A stretch of 64,000 nt of DNA from Rudaea cellulosilytica DSM 22992 (GTDB lineage: Bacteria; Pseudomonadota; Gammaproteobacteria; Xanthomonadales; Rhodanobacteraceae), in the NCBI RefSeq assembly GCF_000378125.1, contig NZ_KB899241.1, positions 186,001-250,000 on the forward strand, read 5' to 3'. Shown piece by piece: positions 51,749 to 61,277 of the stretch. The translations under genes were made by a program, and so were the position numbers. How positions within the stretch are numbered: the first letter of the stretch is position 1; each line of letters begins with the position of its first letter. The notes under the pieces are model-generated. The model made no database searches. It was given only the letters and a program-made list of their open reading frames with translations, and was not told the origin of the DNA.

Positions 51749-54700
51749 TCATGCGAGCGCCGGTTTGATGACGTGGTTGACGCCTGACTGCAACGCAGCG
51801 CCGGTGATCGGTTTGCGCAAGAACGCATCCATGCCGGCCCCCAGGCACAGCGCCTCCTCGTTGCCGGCCGAGCGCGCGCTGATGCCGATCAGCGGCAGGC
51901 GCGGCGAACCCGTCTGCGCTTCGCGCGCGCGCAGCGCGCGTGCGAGGGCGAGGCCATCGAGGCCGGGCAGGTCGAGATCGAGCAGGGCCAGGTCGAACGG
52001 CGCCGAATCGATCTCGGCAAGCGCGGCAAGGCCATGCTCGACACGGCGCAAACGGTGACCCTGCGCATCGAGCAGGCCGGCGATCACGGCGGCAACGGTC
52101 GCATCGTCCTCGACCAGCAGGACGTTCAGGCTGCGTGCCGTGGCGGCTTGCGCCTGCGCGACGTCTGCCGCTTTTATACTTTTATCTTTTTCTACATCCT
52201 CGTGCAGCGGCAGGACGACACGGAACGTGCTGCCGACGCCTTCCTCGCTGGCGAGCGCGATCTCGCCGCCCATGCGCGCGACGAGCTCCTGGCAGATCGC
52301 AAGTCCGAGGCCGCTGCCACCATGACGCCGCTGCATACCCTGGACCTGCTCGAAGCGCTGGAACAAGCGTGTGCGCGTCGATTCGGCGATGCCAGGGCCG
52401 GTGTCGCGTACGCTGAACACGGCGGCGCCATTCGTGTCGCGTGCGAGGGCCTGCGCCACGCTGCCGCGGTCGGTGAACTTGATCGCATTGTTGGCGAGGT
52501 TGAGGAACACCTGCTTGATCCGTACCGCGTCGCCGCGTACGTACCGCGGCGCGTCGGATTCGATCTTGCAATCGAAGGCGAGATCCTTCCGCTCGGCGAG
52601 CGGGCGCACCAGATCTGCGACCTCGCCGACCAGCGCGTGCAGATCCAGTGGCGCATCCTCGAGTTCGAGATGACCGGCTTCAATGCGTGCCAGGTCGAGC
52701 GAATCGTTGACCATGCGCAGCATCATTTGCCCCGAGGACTGGATCGCCTCGGCGTAGCCACGCTGCTTTGCCTCGAGCGGCGTGCGCAGCAGCAGCTCGG
52801 TCATGCCGAGCACCCCGGTCATCGGCGTGCGAATCTCGTGACCCATCGTGGCGAGGAAGTCGCTCTTCGCTGCGCTCGCCGCTTCGGCGAAGCGGCGCTG
52901 CTGTTCGGCGAGCGCGAGCTCATGACGACGCAGCAGGCGCGCGCGGTAGCTGCGGAAGATCGCCCACCCAAGAAGCAGTGCGGCGAGCGCGTAGCCGGCA
53001 TAGGCCCAACGCGTCGCCCACGGCGGCGCAGACTGGTCGAAATGCAGTGGCGCCAGCTCGCTCCACACCCCGCTCGCATTCGCCGCGCGCAAATGCAGCG
53101 TGTGCCGGCCGGTGGATAGTTGCGAATATTCACGCTCGCCGCGATTGCCGGTGCCGACCCAATCGGTATCGACGCCGCTCATCTTCCATTGATAGCGGTT
53201 GGCTGCGGGATTGGCATAGGACAGCGCTGCCGCGCGCAGGCGCAGGTCGCGGTCGTTCCAAGCCAGAGTTGTCGTTGTCGCACCCGCGTCGAGCGCAATG
53301 TCGTGCCCGTCTCGGCGCACCGTGAGGTTCTCCAGCACGAGCGGCGGCGGCGCCGGATTGCCGGTGACGCGTTCTGGCACGAAACCAACGATGCCGCCCA
53401 ACGTGCTGCCGAACACGCTGCCGTCGCGGCGCTTGAGCAGCTGCATGCGCGAGAACTCTGCGTTGGCGAGGCCATCGTGCGCATCGAACTGGCGCACCAC
53501 ATGCGTACGCGGGTCGAAGCGCCACAGTCCACGCGCACTGCTGACCCAGACCACGCCCGCCGCATCGACCTGCATGCCGCCGACGGCGAGCGCCGGCCAG
53601 CCCGACTTCGTGTCGATGCGCTCGATCGCCTCGAGGCTGCCACCCTGTTCGCGATAATGTTCGAGCACGCCGGGCAGATGCAGCCAGAGCGTGCCGTCTG
53701 CAGCCCAGGCGAACTCCATCACGCGCGATGCCGGTGCGCCGGGCACCGGAGCGAAGTGCTGCACGGTCGTGTCGAAACGGTCGAGGCCGGCGCCGCTGGC
53801 GATGATGACCGCGCCGTCGCGATCGAACCCGATCTGATCGACTTCGGCGTTGCGCAGCCCCGAGTTCTGCTCGTCGAAACGTTCGACCGCATGCGTGACC
53901 GGATCGATGCGGTGCATCGCATTGCCATTGCTGCTGACCCAGATCGCACCCGAATCGGATTCCGCCATCTGCTGCACCATGCCCGGAGCGAGCGCATCGC
54001 GGCGCTTGCGATCCACCGGCAGATCGCTGAACTTGCCGCTGTTTCGATCGTAGACACGCAGACCGCGTCCGTGGCCGATCCATATCTGGTCGTGGTGATC
54101 GGCAAGGATCGACCACAGCGCCTTGTCCGGAGCGGGCATGGAGTTGGTCATTCTCTCCACGCGGCCGCTGACCGGATCGAGGCGATCGATGCCGCCCCCC
54201 AGGTTCACCGCCCAGATCGCGCCCGCTGCGTCCTCGGCCAAGCCCTGCACGCGATTCGCCGACAGGCTGTCCGCATTGGTCGGATCATTTCGGTACAGAC
54301 TGAAGTTGCGCCAGTTGGCCGGCAGTCGCGCGATGCCACCCTCAGTTGTGGTGAACCAGAGGCCGCCCTCGTGATCTTGCATTGCATCCAGCACCATGTT
54401 GCCGGGCAAGCTTCCGGGCACGGCGGAATTTTCCATGTAACCGTGTAGACGTCCATCTGCATCAATGCGACCGAGGCCGTTGCGCGTGCCGACCCACAGT
54501 TCACCGGCTGCGTCGCGTACCACGGAATAGGCGTAGGCGTCGTTCAGCCCGCGCCCGGCGACGACCGTTGCGTTGCCGTCTTTGCCGATGCGTAGCAAGC
54601 CGTGGCGCGTACCGGCGAGCAGGCTGCCGTCGCCGTCGTCGACCAGGCTGGTGACGTTGAAGCGCCCGTCACCGGCGACGCCGGAGAGATCGATGTGCTG

Positions 54701-55375
54701 GATCGCACCGTTCGCCTCGCGCACGTCGATGCCGACATCGGTGCCGATCCACAGGCGGCCGGTGCGGTCGAAATACAGCGCAAGCACATTGTCCGACGTC
54801 AGGCCAAGGGTGCTACCCGCCTCCTTGTGCAGGTGCGCGATCTTGCCGCTCGCGGGATCGAGGCGGTCAACGCCGCCACCGTATCCGCCGATCCAGATGG
54901 TGCCGTCCGCATCGCTGGTGACCGCCCAGACATCGTTGGAGGATAAACTGGCTACGTCGTTCGCATCGTGGCGATAGTGGATGAAACGATCGCCCGCGGA
55001 CGGATCGAGCATCGACAAACCATCGTCACCGCCGCACCAGATGCGCCCGTCACGATCGGCGTAGACGGTAGGCACGTCGTTGCTCGCAATCGACCCCGGA
55101 TCACCTGCGTCATGCCGCCAGACGCGGAATGCCGCGCCGTCGTAACGCGCGAGGCCGTCACGCGTACCGATCCAGACGAAACCCCGGCGATCCTCGATGA
55201 TCTTGTAGACGTGGCTGGACGGCAGGCCGTCGGCCACGGTCAACACCTGGAAAAACGGCGTGGCGAGCAACGCCGGTGCCGGCATGTCCGGCTTCGCCGT
55301 CGCATCGGCTGCCACGACTGCGACCGGAGGCGCTGCGGCGAGCAGCGCGGCGGCAAACATCAGATTGGCGAACAT
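51749..55375 (-). CDS. Hybrid sensor histidine kinase with periplasmic beta-propeller (two-component regulator propeller family)
   Basis: A 1208-residue one-protein two-component system. A signal peptide (MFANLMFAAALLAAAPPVAVVA) is followed by a double beta-propeller with repeated WIGTRDGL-type blades (for example FVWIGTRDGLARYDG, IWIGGYGGGVDRL), a Y_Y_Y domain near residues 690-780, one transmembrane helix near 785-805, HisKA with the phospho-accepting His near 843 (FLATMGHEIRTPM), HATPase (NNAIKFTDRG, GLAICQELV) and a C-terminal receiver near 1080-1195 (LLDLDLPGLDG). There is no DNA-binding output, so a partner regulator is needed. Comparable kinases often sense polysaccharides. Confidence 0.95.
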   Translation of the reverse strand: MFANLMFAAALLAAAPPVAVVAADATAKPDMPAPALLATPFFQVLTVADGLPSSHVYKIIEDRRGFVWIGTRDGLARYDGAAFRVWRHDAGDPGSIASNDVPTVYADRDGRIWCGGDDGLSMLDPSAGDRFIHYRHDANDVASLSSNDVWAVTSDADGTIWIGGYGGGVDRLDPASGKIAHLHKEAGSTLGLTSDNVLALYFDRTGRLWIGTDVGIDVREANGAIQHIDLSGVAGDGRFNVTSLVDDGDGSLLAGTRHGLLRIGKDGNATVVAGRGLNDAYAYSVVRDAAGELWVGTRNGLGRIDADGRLHGYMENSAVPGSLPGNMVLDAMQDHEGGLWFTTTEGGIARLPANWRNFSLYRNDPTNADSLSANRVQGLAEDAAGAIWAVNLGGGIDRLDPVSGRVERMTNSMPAPDKALWSILADHHDQIWIGHGRGLRVYDRNSGKFSDLPVDRKRRDALAPGMVQQMAESDSGAIWVSSNGNAMHRIDPVTHAVERFDEQNSGLRNAEVDQIGFDRDGAVIIASGAGLDRFDTTVQHFAPVPGAPASRVMEFAWAADGTLWLHLPGVLEHYREQGGSLEAIERIDTKSGWPALAVGGMQVDAAGVVWVSSARGLWRFDPRTHVVRQFDAHDGLANAEFSRMQLLKRRDGSVFGSTLGGIVGFVPERVTGNPAPPPLVLENLTVRRDGHDIALDAGATTTTLAWNDRDLRLRAAALSYANPAANRYQWKMSGVDTDWVGTGNRGEREYSQLSTGRHTLHLRAANASGVWSELAPLHFDQSAPPWATRWAYAGYALAALLLGWAIFRSYRARLLRRHELALAEQQRRFAEAASAAKSDFLATMGHEIRTPMTGVLGMTELLLRTPLEAKQRGYAEAIQSSGQMMLRMVNDSLDLARIEAGHLELEDAPLDLHALVGEVADLVRPLAERKDLAFDCKIESDAPRYVRGDAVRIKQVFLNLANNAIKFTDRGSVAQALARDTNGAAVFSVRDTGPGIAESTRTRLFQRFEQVQGMQRRHGGSGLGLAICQELVARMGGEIALASEEGVGSTFRVVLPLHEDVEKDKSIKAADVAQAQAATARSLNVLLVEDDATVAAVIAGLLDAQGHRLRRVEHGLAALAEIDSAPFDLALLDLDLPGLDGLALARALRAREAQTGSPRLPLIGISARSAGNEEALCLGAGMDAFLRKPITGAALQSGVNHVIKPALA

Positions 55376-55461
55376 GCGTCCCTCCGCGCCGTTGCTGCCG
55401 AGATCATGCCAGAAACGCCATGCGCTCCAGTAGAATCGGACCACTCCCAAGCGGACCCCGC

Positions 55462-56937
55462 ATGGCCAATTCCAGTCGTTCGCTGCGTCTGATCCTGACC
55501 GCCGTGCTTGCGCTCGTGCTCGCCGCCGCGCTATGGGCGACGATCGCCACACTGCGGAGCGGCATCGCGTTATGGCAGGAACTGCACGATCTGCCCGTGT
55601 GGCTGCAATACGCCGCGAGCGGGCTGATCGCCGCGGTCGTGCTCGGCTTCGCCTGGCTCACCTGGCGCCTGCTGCGGCCGCGACCGCGCAAGCCCGTCGT
55701 CGCCAAGGCACCCGAGCGTGCCGAAGTACAGGCGCGTCTCGACGTGCTCGCGCAGCAACGCGCCGACACCGAAGAACTGCAATCCGAACTTGCCGAACTC
55801 GACCGCCGGGCGCGCAGCGAGCAACTCTACGTGGCCGTGTTCGGCGAAATCAGCGCGGGCAAGTCGAGCCTGATCCGCGCGCTCGCCGCGGGTGCCGCGC
55901 CGACATCGGACGTGCTCGGCGGCACGACGCGTGCGGTCGCGCACTATGCCGGGCATATCGGCGAAGTCGAGCTCATCTATGCCGACGTGCCGGGCACGCA
56001 TGAAGTTTCCGGGAAGACGCGCGAGGCTGTCGCGCGCGACGAAGCACTGCGCGCACACGTCGTGCTCTACGTCTGCGCGGGCGACCTGACCCGCGACCAG
56101 GACGCGGAACTCCACTGGCTGCGCGGCTTCGGCAAGCCGCTCGTGCTCGTGCTCAACAAGGCGGATCAGTTGTTCGCAGCCGAACGGCTCGCGCTCACCG
56201 CCGCGTTGCGGCAGAAGTATCGCGACGTCACCGATGCGCAGGTCGTGGTCAGCGCCGGCGGCACGCAGACGATCGAACGCCATTTCGCCGACGGTCGCGT
56301 CGAGACGTTGACGCGCGAACGCACAGCCGATGTCGGCGCGCTGATAGAGGTGCTCGCGCGCCAGGCACACAGCGGCGCGGCGGCGTTCGAGCCCGCGCGC
56401 GAGGCCGCGGTGCTGAGCCGGGTCGACGCGCGCGCGGCGGAACTCGAAGCCTCGCTGCGCGAACACGAAGCCGAAGCGGTCGTGGCCAAGTACACAAAGC
56501 GCGCCGTAGTCGGCGCGCTCGCCGCGGTGATGCCGGGCAGCGATCTCGTCATCCAGGCGGTACTTGCGACCGGATTGGTGCGCGAGTTGTCCAAACTGTA
56601 CGACGTGCCGGTACGCGACATCGACATCGACGCCTTTGTCGCCCAGGTCAAGCTGAGCGTGCGCACCAGTGCCTCGCTCGTGCTTGCGATTGCGGGCAAC
56701 GCGGCCAAGGCGTTCCCCGGCCTCGGCACACTCGGCGGCGGCATGCTGCACGCGATCGCCTACGGCCTGATTTTCGACAGCCTCGGGCGCGCGGTCGCGT
56801 TGACGTTGCGCGAACGCCACGCGCTCGATCGCGACGCGGCTGCGAGCGCGCTGTCACGCTTGCTAGCCGACACGAGCGCGGAGCGGCTCAGCCGCATCGC
56901 ACAATACGCACTGGGCAACGAGAACGAAAAGTCGTAG
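55462..56937 (+). CDS. DUF697 family membrane GTPase (first of two)
   Basis: A 491-residue protein with two N-terminal transmembrane helices (LILTAVLALVLAAALWATI and LQYAASGLIAAVVLGFAWL), then a GTPase domain: P-loop GEISAGKSS at residues 128-136, G3 DVPGTH and G4 NKAD. The C-terminal part is a DUF697-like domain with hydrophobic helices (AVVGALAAVMPGSDLVIQAVL, LVLAIAGNAAKAFPG). Related proteins are dynamin-superfamily-like GTPases. It is divergent from the hybrid kinase gene. The start is chosen at MANSSRSL, where the hydrophobic region begins. Confidence 0.85.
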   Translation: MANSSRSLRLILTAVLALVLAAALWATIATLRSGIALWQELHDLPVWLQYAASGLIAAVVLGFAWLTWRLLRPRPRKPVVAKAPERAEVQARLDVLAQQRADTEELQSELAELDRRARSEQLYVAVFGEISAGKSSLIRALAAGAAPTSDVLGGTTRAVAHYAGHIGEVELIYADVPGTHEVSGKTREAVARDEALRAHVVLYVCAGDLTRDQDAELHWLRGFGKPLVLVLNKADQLFAAERLALTAALRQKYRDVTDAQVVVSAGGTQTIERHFADGRVETLTRERTADVGALIEVLARQAHSGAAAFEPAREAAVLSRVDARAAELEASLREHEAEAVVAKYTKRAVVGALAAVMPGSDLVIQAVLATGLVRELSKLYDVPVRDIDIDAFVAQVKLSVRTSASLVLAIAGNAAKAFPGLGTLGGGMLHAIAYGLIFDSLGRAVALTLRERHALDRDAAASALSRLLADTSAERLSRIAQYALGNENEKS

Positions 56938-57025
56938 CGCGCCGGTCTCGCATCGGATGAACAGCGAACACATCGTTCCACCGATGAGGCTTGTTCCGGT
57001 CACAACCCTATCGCATAGTTCTGTC

Positions 57026-57661
57026 ATGTTCACCGCGCGTGTCATTGCCATCTTCGTACTCGCCGCACCGGCGGCGGCGTTGGCGACGCCGCATGATTAC
57101 CGGCTCGACACGGTGCATACGCAGGTGACGGCCAGCGCCAGCCACCTCGGCTTCTCGCAGCCGGGCGGCCGCCTGCGCGTGACGGGTGGCTGGTTCCGCT
57201 TCGATCCGGACGACTGGAGCATCGCGCAGCTCGACGTGACCGTCGACGCGGCATCGATCGACTTCGGCGATGCGGCGTGGAGCGACAAGCTGCGCTCGCG
57301 CGAATTCCTCGACGTCGCGCATCATCCGACCGCGCGATTCGTCGCGGACAAGGTCGAAAAGACCGGCGAGAAAACCGGCGTCGCCCACGGCAAGCTGACC
57401 CTGCTCGGTGTAACCCGCCCGCTCGATCTCGCGATCACACTCAACCGCGTCGCCGTGCATGCATTCACGTTCAAATGGACCGCGGGATTCCACGCCAGCG
57501 CGCAATTCAAGCGTTCGGAATTCCGCATGACCAAGTATCTTCCCGACGTCGGCGACGAAGTCAGCATCCACATCGAGGCCGAGGGCATTCGCGACGCGGA
57601 TGCGCAAAAAGCGGCGCCAGCCGCGAACGCCGCATCCCCCGACAGCACCAAGGAACCCTGA
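57026..57661 (+). CDS. YceI-family periplasmic lipocalin-like protein
   Basis: A 211-residue exported YceI protein. Signal peptide MFTARVIAIFVLAAPAAALA, then the family pattern YRLDTVHTQVTASASHLGFS, SREFLDVAHHPTARFVADK and GVTRPLDLAITLN. YceI folds bind polyisoprenoids or quinones. The next gene is a cytochrome b561 at 1-bp spacing; such YceI/b561 pairs are common. The C-terminal tail is extended and Ala-rich. Start choice follows the signal peptide. Confidence 0.9.
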   Translation: MFTARVIAIFVLAAPAAALATPHDYRLDTVHTQVTASASHLGFSQPGGRLRVTGGWFRFDPDDWSIAQLDVTVDAASIDFGDAAWSDKLRSREFLDVAHHPTARFVADKVEKTGEKTGVAHGKLTLLGVTRPLDLAITLNRVAVHAFTFKWTAGFHASAQFKRSEFRMTKYLPDVGDEVSIHIEAEGIRDADAQKAAPAANAASPDSTKEP

Positions 57662-57662
57662 C

Positions 57663-58349
57663 ATGCCGTTGAAGAGCGATGCACATCAATGGGGCAGCCT
57701 GGCAAAAACCTTCCACTGGCTGGTCGTGCTGCTGATCATCGTGCAGGGCGTGCTCGGCCTGTACATGGTCGAGCTGCCGAAGCGGCCAAGCAGCTTTTGG
57801 TATTACAACTTGCACAAGTCGATCGGCATGACCGTGCTTACGCTCGCGGTGCTGCGCCTGGCCTGGCGCGCGTTCGATCGGCGCCCTGAGGAACCCGCCT
57901 CGACACCGCACTGGCAGACGCTCGGCGCACGCGCAGGACATGCCCTGCTTTACGCGCTGCTGTTCGCCGTGCCGCTGTCGGGTTGGTGGTTCGATTCGGT
58001 CACCGCGCTGCGGCCCCTGTATTTCTTCGGCCTGTTCGAGATTCCGCATATCACTGCGGCAAATCCGGACCTGAAGGATTTCGCGCGCGAAACGCATGAA
58101 TGGCTGTTCTGGCTGCTCGTCGTCGTCGCCTGCGGCCATGCGGCGATGGCGCTCGTGCATCAGTTCGTCAACCGTGACGGCACGCTGTCGCGCATGCTGC
58201 CCGGACGTGCGCGCGCGCTTGCGTCCGCGCCTGCAGTCGCCACGTCCGTCGAACCCGCCCCCACTGCTTCGGAGAATGCTCATGTCGAAAACACGCCTGC
58301 TGCTTCCATCCTTGCTGCTGATCCTGCCGCTCGCGACCCAGGCGCGTGA
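57663..58349 (+). CDS. Cytochrome b561
   Basis: A 228-residue four-helix membrane protein of the cytochrome b561 (CybB-like) family. Heme ligand His residues are in AKTFHWLVVLLIIVQG, YNLHKSIGMTVLTLAVLR, ARAGHALLYALLFAVPLSGWW and ETHEWLFWLLVVVACGHA. These proteins pass electrons from the quinone pool to periplasmic partners. The ATG follows the upstream YceI stop by one base, and the next YceI starts inside its 3' end, so the three form one tightly packed operon. Confidence 0.94.
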   Translation: MPLKSDAHQWGSLAKTFHWLVVLLIIVQGVLGLYMVELPKRPSSFWYYNLHKSIGMTVLTLAVLRLAWRAFDRRPEEPASTPHWQTLGARAGHALLYALLFAVPLSGWWFDSVTALRPLYFFGLFEIPHITAANPDLKDFARETHEWLFWLLVVVACGHAAMALVHQFVNRDGTLSRMLPGRARALASAPAVATSVEPAPTASENAHVENTPAASILAADPAARDPGA

Positions 58350-58833
58350 TTGGGCAACCGATCCCGCGCAGTCGACGCTGACCTTCAAAGGCACGTACCA
58401 GAACGAGGCCTTCGCCGGCAAGTTCAAGAAGTTCGACGCGGCGATCAGCTACGACGAGGCCGATCTTTCCAAGGCCAAGTTCGATGTCAAAGTCGACGTC
58501 GCCAGCGTCGACACGGCGAGCAGCGAGCGTGACGATTCGCTCAAGGGCGACGAATTCTTCGACCCGAAGAAATTCCCGCAAGCGCACTTCGTCACCGAGT
58601 CGTTCGCCAAAGCGGCCGACGGCAGCATCGAGGCCAAGGGCAAGCTGACGATCCGCGACAAGACCCAGCCGGTCACGCTCAAGGTGAAGTTCGCCGCGAC
58701 GGGCGACAAGGCCATGCTCGACGTCGATACCGTGCTCAAGCGCGCCGACTTCGGCCTCGGCGCCAGCAAGGATTGGAACGACATCGGTGCCGACGTGCCC
58801 GTGCATGGGCATCTGCTGCTGAGCGGGAAATAG
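58282..58833 (+). CDS. YceI-family periplasmic protein (second)
   Basis: A 183-residue protein with a signal peptide (MSKTRLLLPSLLLILPLATQA) and a YceI fold (DPAQSTLTFKGTYQNEAFAGKF, DVASVDTASSERDDSLKGDEFFDPKKFP, IRDKTQPVTLKVKF). It overlaps the 3' end of the b561 gene by 68 bp. GGAG precedes the ATG at 58282. It diverges in sequence from the YceI upstream of b561, so the pair may bind different lipids. Confidence 0.92.
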   Translation: MSKTRLLLPSLLLILPLATQARDWATDPAQSTLTFKGTYQNEAFAGKFKKFDAAISYDEADLSKAKFDVKVDVASVDTASSERDDSLKGDEFFDPKKFPQAHFVTESFAKAADGSIEAKGKLTIRDKTQPVTLKVKFAATGDKAMLDVDTVLKRADFGLGASKDWNDIGADVPVHGHLLLSGK

Positions 58834-58849
58834 CGATTGTGTTGCTTCT

Positions 58850-58875
58850 GTCATTCCCGCGACGGCAGGAATGAC
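58850..58875. repeat. GTCATTCC-type palindromic repeat (REP-like)
   Basis: Arms GTCATTCC and GGAATGAC enclose a GC-rich centre (CGCGACGGCA). This motif recurs widely in proteobacterial genomes as a mobile palindromic element. Here it lies 17 bp after the second YceI gene and may also act as a terminator. Only one copy is in the window. Confidence 0.75.
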
Positions 58876-58934
58876 GAGCGCGAGCAGTCCGACGCAGTAC
58901 CATATGTCTTCATTTTCCCTGAGACGACATCGCA

Positions 58935-60299
58935 ATGGCTGCGAGCGACTGGTGGGTCCGTCTACGCGAAAAACTGGGCGGCATCCCGACCTTCGTCGCT
59001 CCGTCGAGAAATAGCGAAGCGCGCGTCGCGCAGACCAGCGAAGCGCTGCGTACGCTGCTCGAAGACAAGAGCGTGCCCGCGAACGTGCGCGACGAGCTGA
59101 CCGAGGACTTCGCCCACGTCCAGGCGTTGCTCGACAAGCTCGCAGCAGGCGAGTTGCACATCGCCGTGTTCGGTCGCGTCAGTGTCGGCAAGTCGGCGCT
59201 CGGCAACGCGCTGCTCGGGCGCGAAGCGTTCGCGACTGGAGTACTGCATGGCACGACCCGCGCGCGCAACGCCGAGCGTTGGCACGAGGTCGCAGGCCAG
59301 GGCCTGCATCTGATCGATACGCCAGGCATCAACGAGTTGTCGGGCGAGGAACGCGAACGCCTCGCCTTCGATGTTGCCGCGATCAGCGACCTCGTCATCT
59401 TCGTCGTCGACGGCGACATGACCCAGAGCGAACTCGACGCGCTGCGCACACTCGGACGGACGCAGCGCCCACTGTTGCTCGCGCTGAACAAAGCCGACCG
59501 CTACACCGTCGACGAGCGCGCGCGTCTGCTCGCGCGCCTGCGCGAACACAGCGCCGGACTCGTGCGCGCCGAGGACGTGATCGCCTGCTCCGCGCTGCCG
59601 GCCGAGCGCGTCGTGGTCCAGGTCGCCGCCGATGGCAGCGAGAGCGAGACGCGTACGGCACAGCCAAACGACGTCGCCGAACTCGATGCACGCGTGCGCG
59701 CGATTGCCGAGCGCGAAGGCAAGACACTGGCCGCACTCAATGCGGGCCTGTTCGCGGGCGACCTTTCCGATCGCGTCGCCCAGCGCGTGGCTTTGGCGCG
59801 AAAAGACCTCGCCCAGCGCGTGATCCGCAACTACTGTCTCGCAAAAGGCATCGCCGTCGCGCTCAACCCGGTGCCGGTCGCCGACCTGCTCGCCGCAGCG
59901 TCGCTCGACATCGCTCTCGTGCTGCATTTGGGAAAAGTATACGGAATGCCACTGACGCGCAGCGAAGCCGGCACGCTGATCGCAACGATCTGCGCGCAGC
60001 TTGCCGCGCTGATGGGCGCAATCTGGGGCGTGCATCTGGTGTCGAGCGCGCTCAAGGGCGTCAGCGCCGGCCTGACTACCCTCGTCACCGCCGGCGCACA
60101 GGGCGCGCTGGCTTGGTACGCCACCGAGCTTGTCGGCCGCGCGGCAGAGAAGTATCTCGTGCAGGGCAAGTCCTGGGGCGAAGGCGGCGCCAAACGCGCG
60201 GTGGCCGACATCGTGGCCAGCCTCGATCGCGATTCGATTTTGCGCGAGGCGCGCGCGGCGATCCTCGCGCGGCTGCGCGGGCAGCAGACCAGCGCGTAG
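58935..60299 (+). CDS. DUF697 family GTPase (second of two)
   Basis: A 454-residue GTPase with P-loop GRVSVGKSALGN (residues 80-91), G3 DTPGINE, G4 NKAD and a C-terminal helical region with hydrophobic segments (LAALMGAIWGVHLV, GLTTLVTAGAQGALAW). It lacks the N-terminal membrane helices of the paralogue 2 kb upstream but has the same domain order and similar length. It may act with it as a heterodimer or membrane-remodelling pair (inference). No ribosome-binding site is obvious; the GAGACGAC region precedes the ATG. Confidence 0.87.
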   Translation: MAASDWWVRLREKLGGIPTFVAPSRNSEARVAQTSEALRTLLEDKSVPANVRDELTEDFAHVQALLDKLAAGELHIAVFGRVSVGKSALGNALLGREAFATGVLHGTTRARNAERWHEVAGQGLHLIDTPGINELSGEERERLAFDVAAISDLVIFVVDGDMTQSELDALRTLGRTQRPLLLALNKADRYTVDERARLLARLREHSAGLVRAEDVIACSALPAERVVVQVAADGSESETRTAQPNDVAELDARVRAIAEREGKTLAALNAGLFAGDLSDRVAQRVALARKDLAQRVIRNYCLAKGIAVALNPVPVADLLAAASLDIALVLHLGKVYGMPLTRSEAGTLIATICAQLAALMGAIWGVHLVSSALKGVSAGLTTLVTAGAQGALAWYATELVGRAAEKYLVQGKSWGEGGAKRAVADIVASLDRDSILREARAAILARLRGQQTSA

Positions 60300-60342
60300 T
60301 GGCATACTTCTTCCTTGGCCGCCCGAACCAGGGAAACTCTTC

Positions 60343-60909
60343 ATGCGAATTGCCGGATCGATCGGCGCCGTTTTTTTTGCACTAGCTGGCTGCGGCAGTC
60401 ATTCGAATGGGCCGGCCTATGTGGAGTTGCCTGGCTCGGTCGCGCTGCAAAATCCGGACTTCGAGGCGCCGTCTGGCACGGACGATGTCATCCCGGGTTG
60501 GGAGACGAGTCAGCATGCCGGCCCTATTTCGTACAAACTCGGCGTCGACCAAAGCGTGAGCGCCACGGGCGTGGCAAGCTTCCGCATCGAACGCATCCGC
60601 GAGCAGGTCTACGGGCAGATATCGCAGGAAGCGCCGATCGCCGCCCACGCCGGTCGCACGATCGAACTGACCGCGCAAATGAAAACGGCGGACGTCGGGC
60701 CTGCCGGCTGGCAATTGATGCTGACCTTCACCGGCGGCGTGCCGAATCCGCGCCGGTTGGCTAAACCGTTGGCCGGCACCCAGGACTTCCAGAAGGTCGC
60801 GATCCGCACTCAGGTTCCACAGGGCGCGCAGAAAGTCGAAATCGCCGCGATACTCAAAGACCACGGCACGGCCTGGCTCGACGATGTACATCTGCGCGTC
60901 GTCGATTGA
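60343..60909 (+). CDS. Lipoprotein with carbohydrate-binding-like fold
   Basis: A 188-residue lipoprotein: the signal peptide ends in FFALAGCGSH, a lipobox (L-A-G-C). The mature domain resembles a jelly-roll carbohydrate-binding module (LQNPDFEAPSGTDDVIPGWE, SFRIERIREQ, GWQLMLTFTGG, GTAWLDDVHL), but no catalytic motif is visible. AGGGAA precedes the ATG. It converges on the glutaredoxin-like gene. Confidence 0.78.
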   Translation: MRIAGSIGAVFFALAGCGSHSNGPAYVELPGSVALQNPDFEAPSGTDDVIPGWETSQHAGPISYKLGVDQSVSATGVASFRIERIREQVYGQISQEAPIAAHAGRTIELTAQMKTADVGPAGWQLMLTFTGGVPNPRRLAKPLAGTQDFQKVAIRTQVPQGAQKVEIAAILKDHGTAWLDDVHLRVVD

Positions 60910-60921
60910 GCATTGCGCAAA

Positions 60922-61149
60922 TCAACGTGCGAGGAAACGCGTGACCGCCGCTGCGTCGAACGGCCAGCCGATCTCCTCGCCCGAATCCTCATCGCGCAAC
61001 ACGGGCACGCGCTCGCCGTAGCGCGCTTCGAGTTGCGCATCGTCATCGACGAACACGCTTTCGAATGCCGGTAGCCGCGCCTGCGCCAGCACCGCGAGCG
61101 CGAGATCGCAGAGGTGGCAGTCGTCACGTTGGAAAAGGATCAGGCGCAT
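60922..61149 (-). CDS. Glutaredoxin-like protein
   Basis: A 75-residue protein with a thioredoxin-like start (MRLILFQRDDCHLCDLALAVL) and an active-site CHLC, a CxxC with a Gly-less spacer seen in the DUF836/glutaredoxin-like family. It also has YGERVPVLRDED with the cis-Pro. It stands alone, convergent with the lipoprotein gene and divergent from sdaA. The role is probably cytoplasmic disulfide or glutathione chemistry. Confidence 0.85.
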   Translation of the reverse strand: MRLILFQRDDCHLCDLALAVLAQARLPAFESVFVDDDAQLEARYGERVPVLRDEDSGEEIGWPFDAAAVTRFLAR

Positions 61150-61277
61150 GGCATGGTGATCTTGGGCATTGAGCTAGAATAGCGCAGCGGGCAAATCCGC
61201 ATTCTGTCCAAGTTCAGCCGCGCCGCACAGCGGCGACGGCTGCAACGCGGACGTTGCCGCAACCTTCCGGAATAGCC

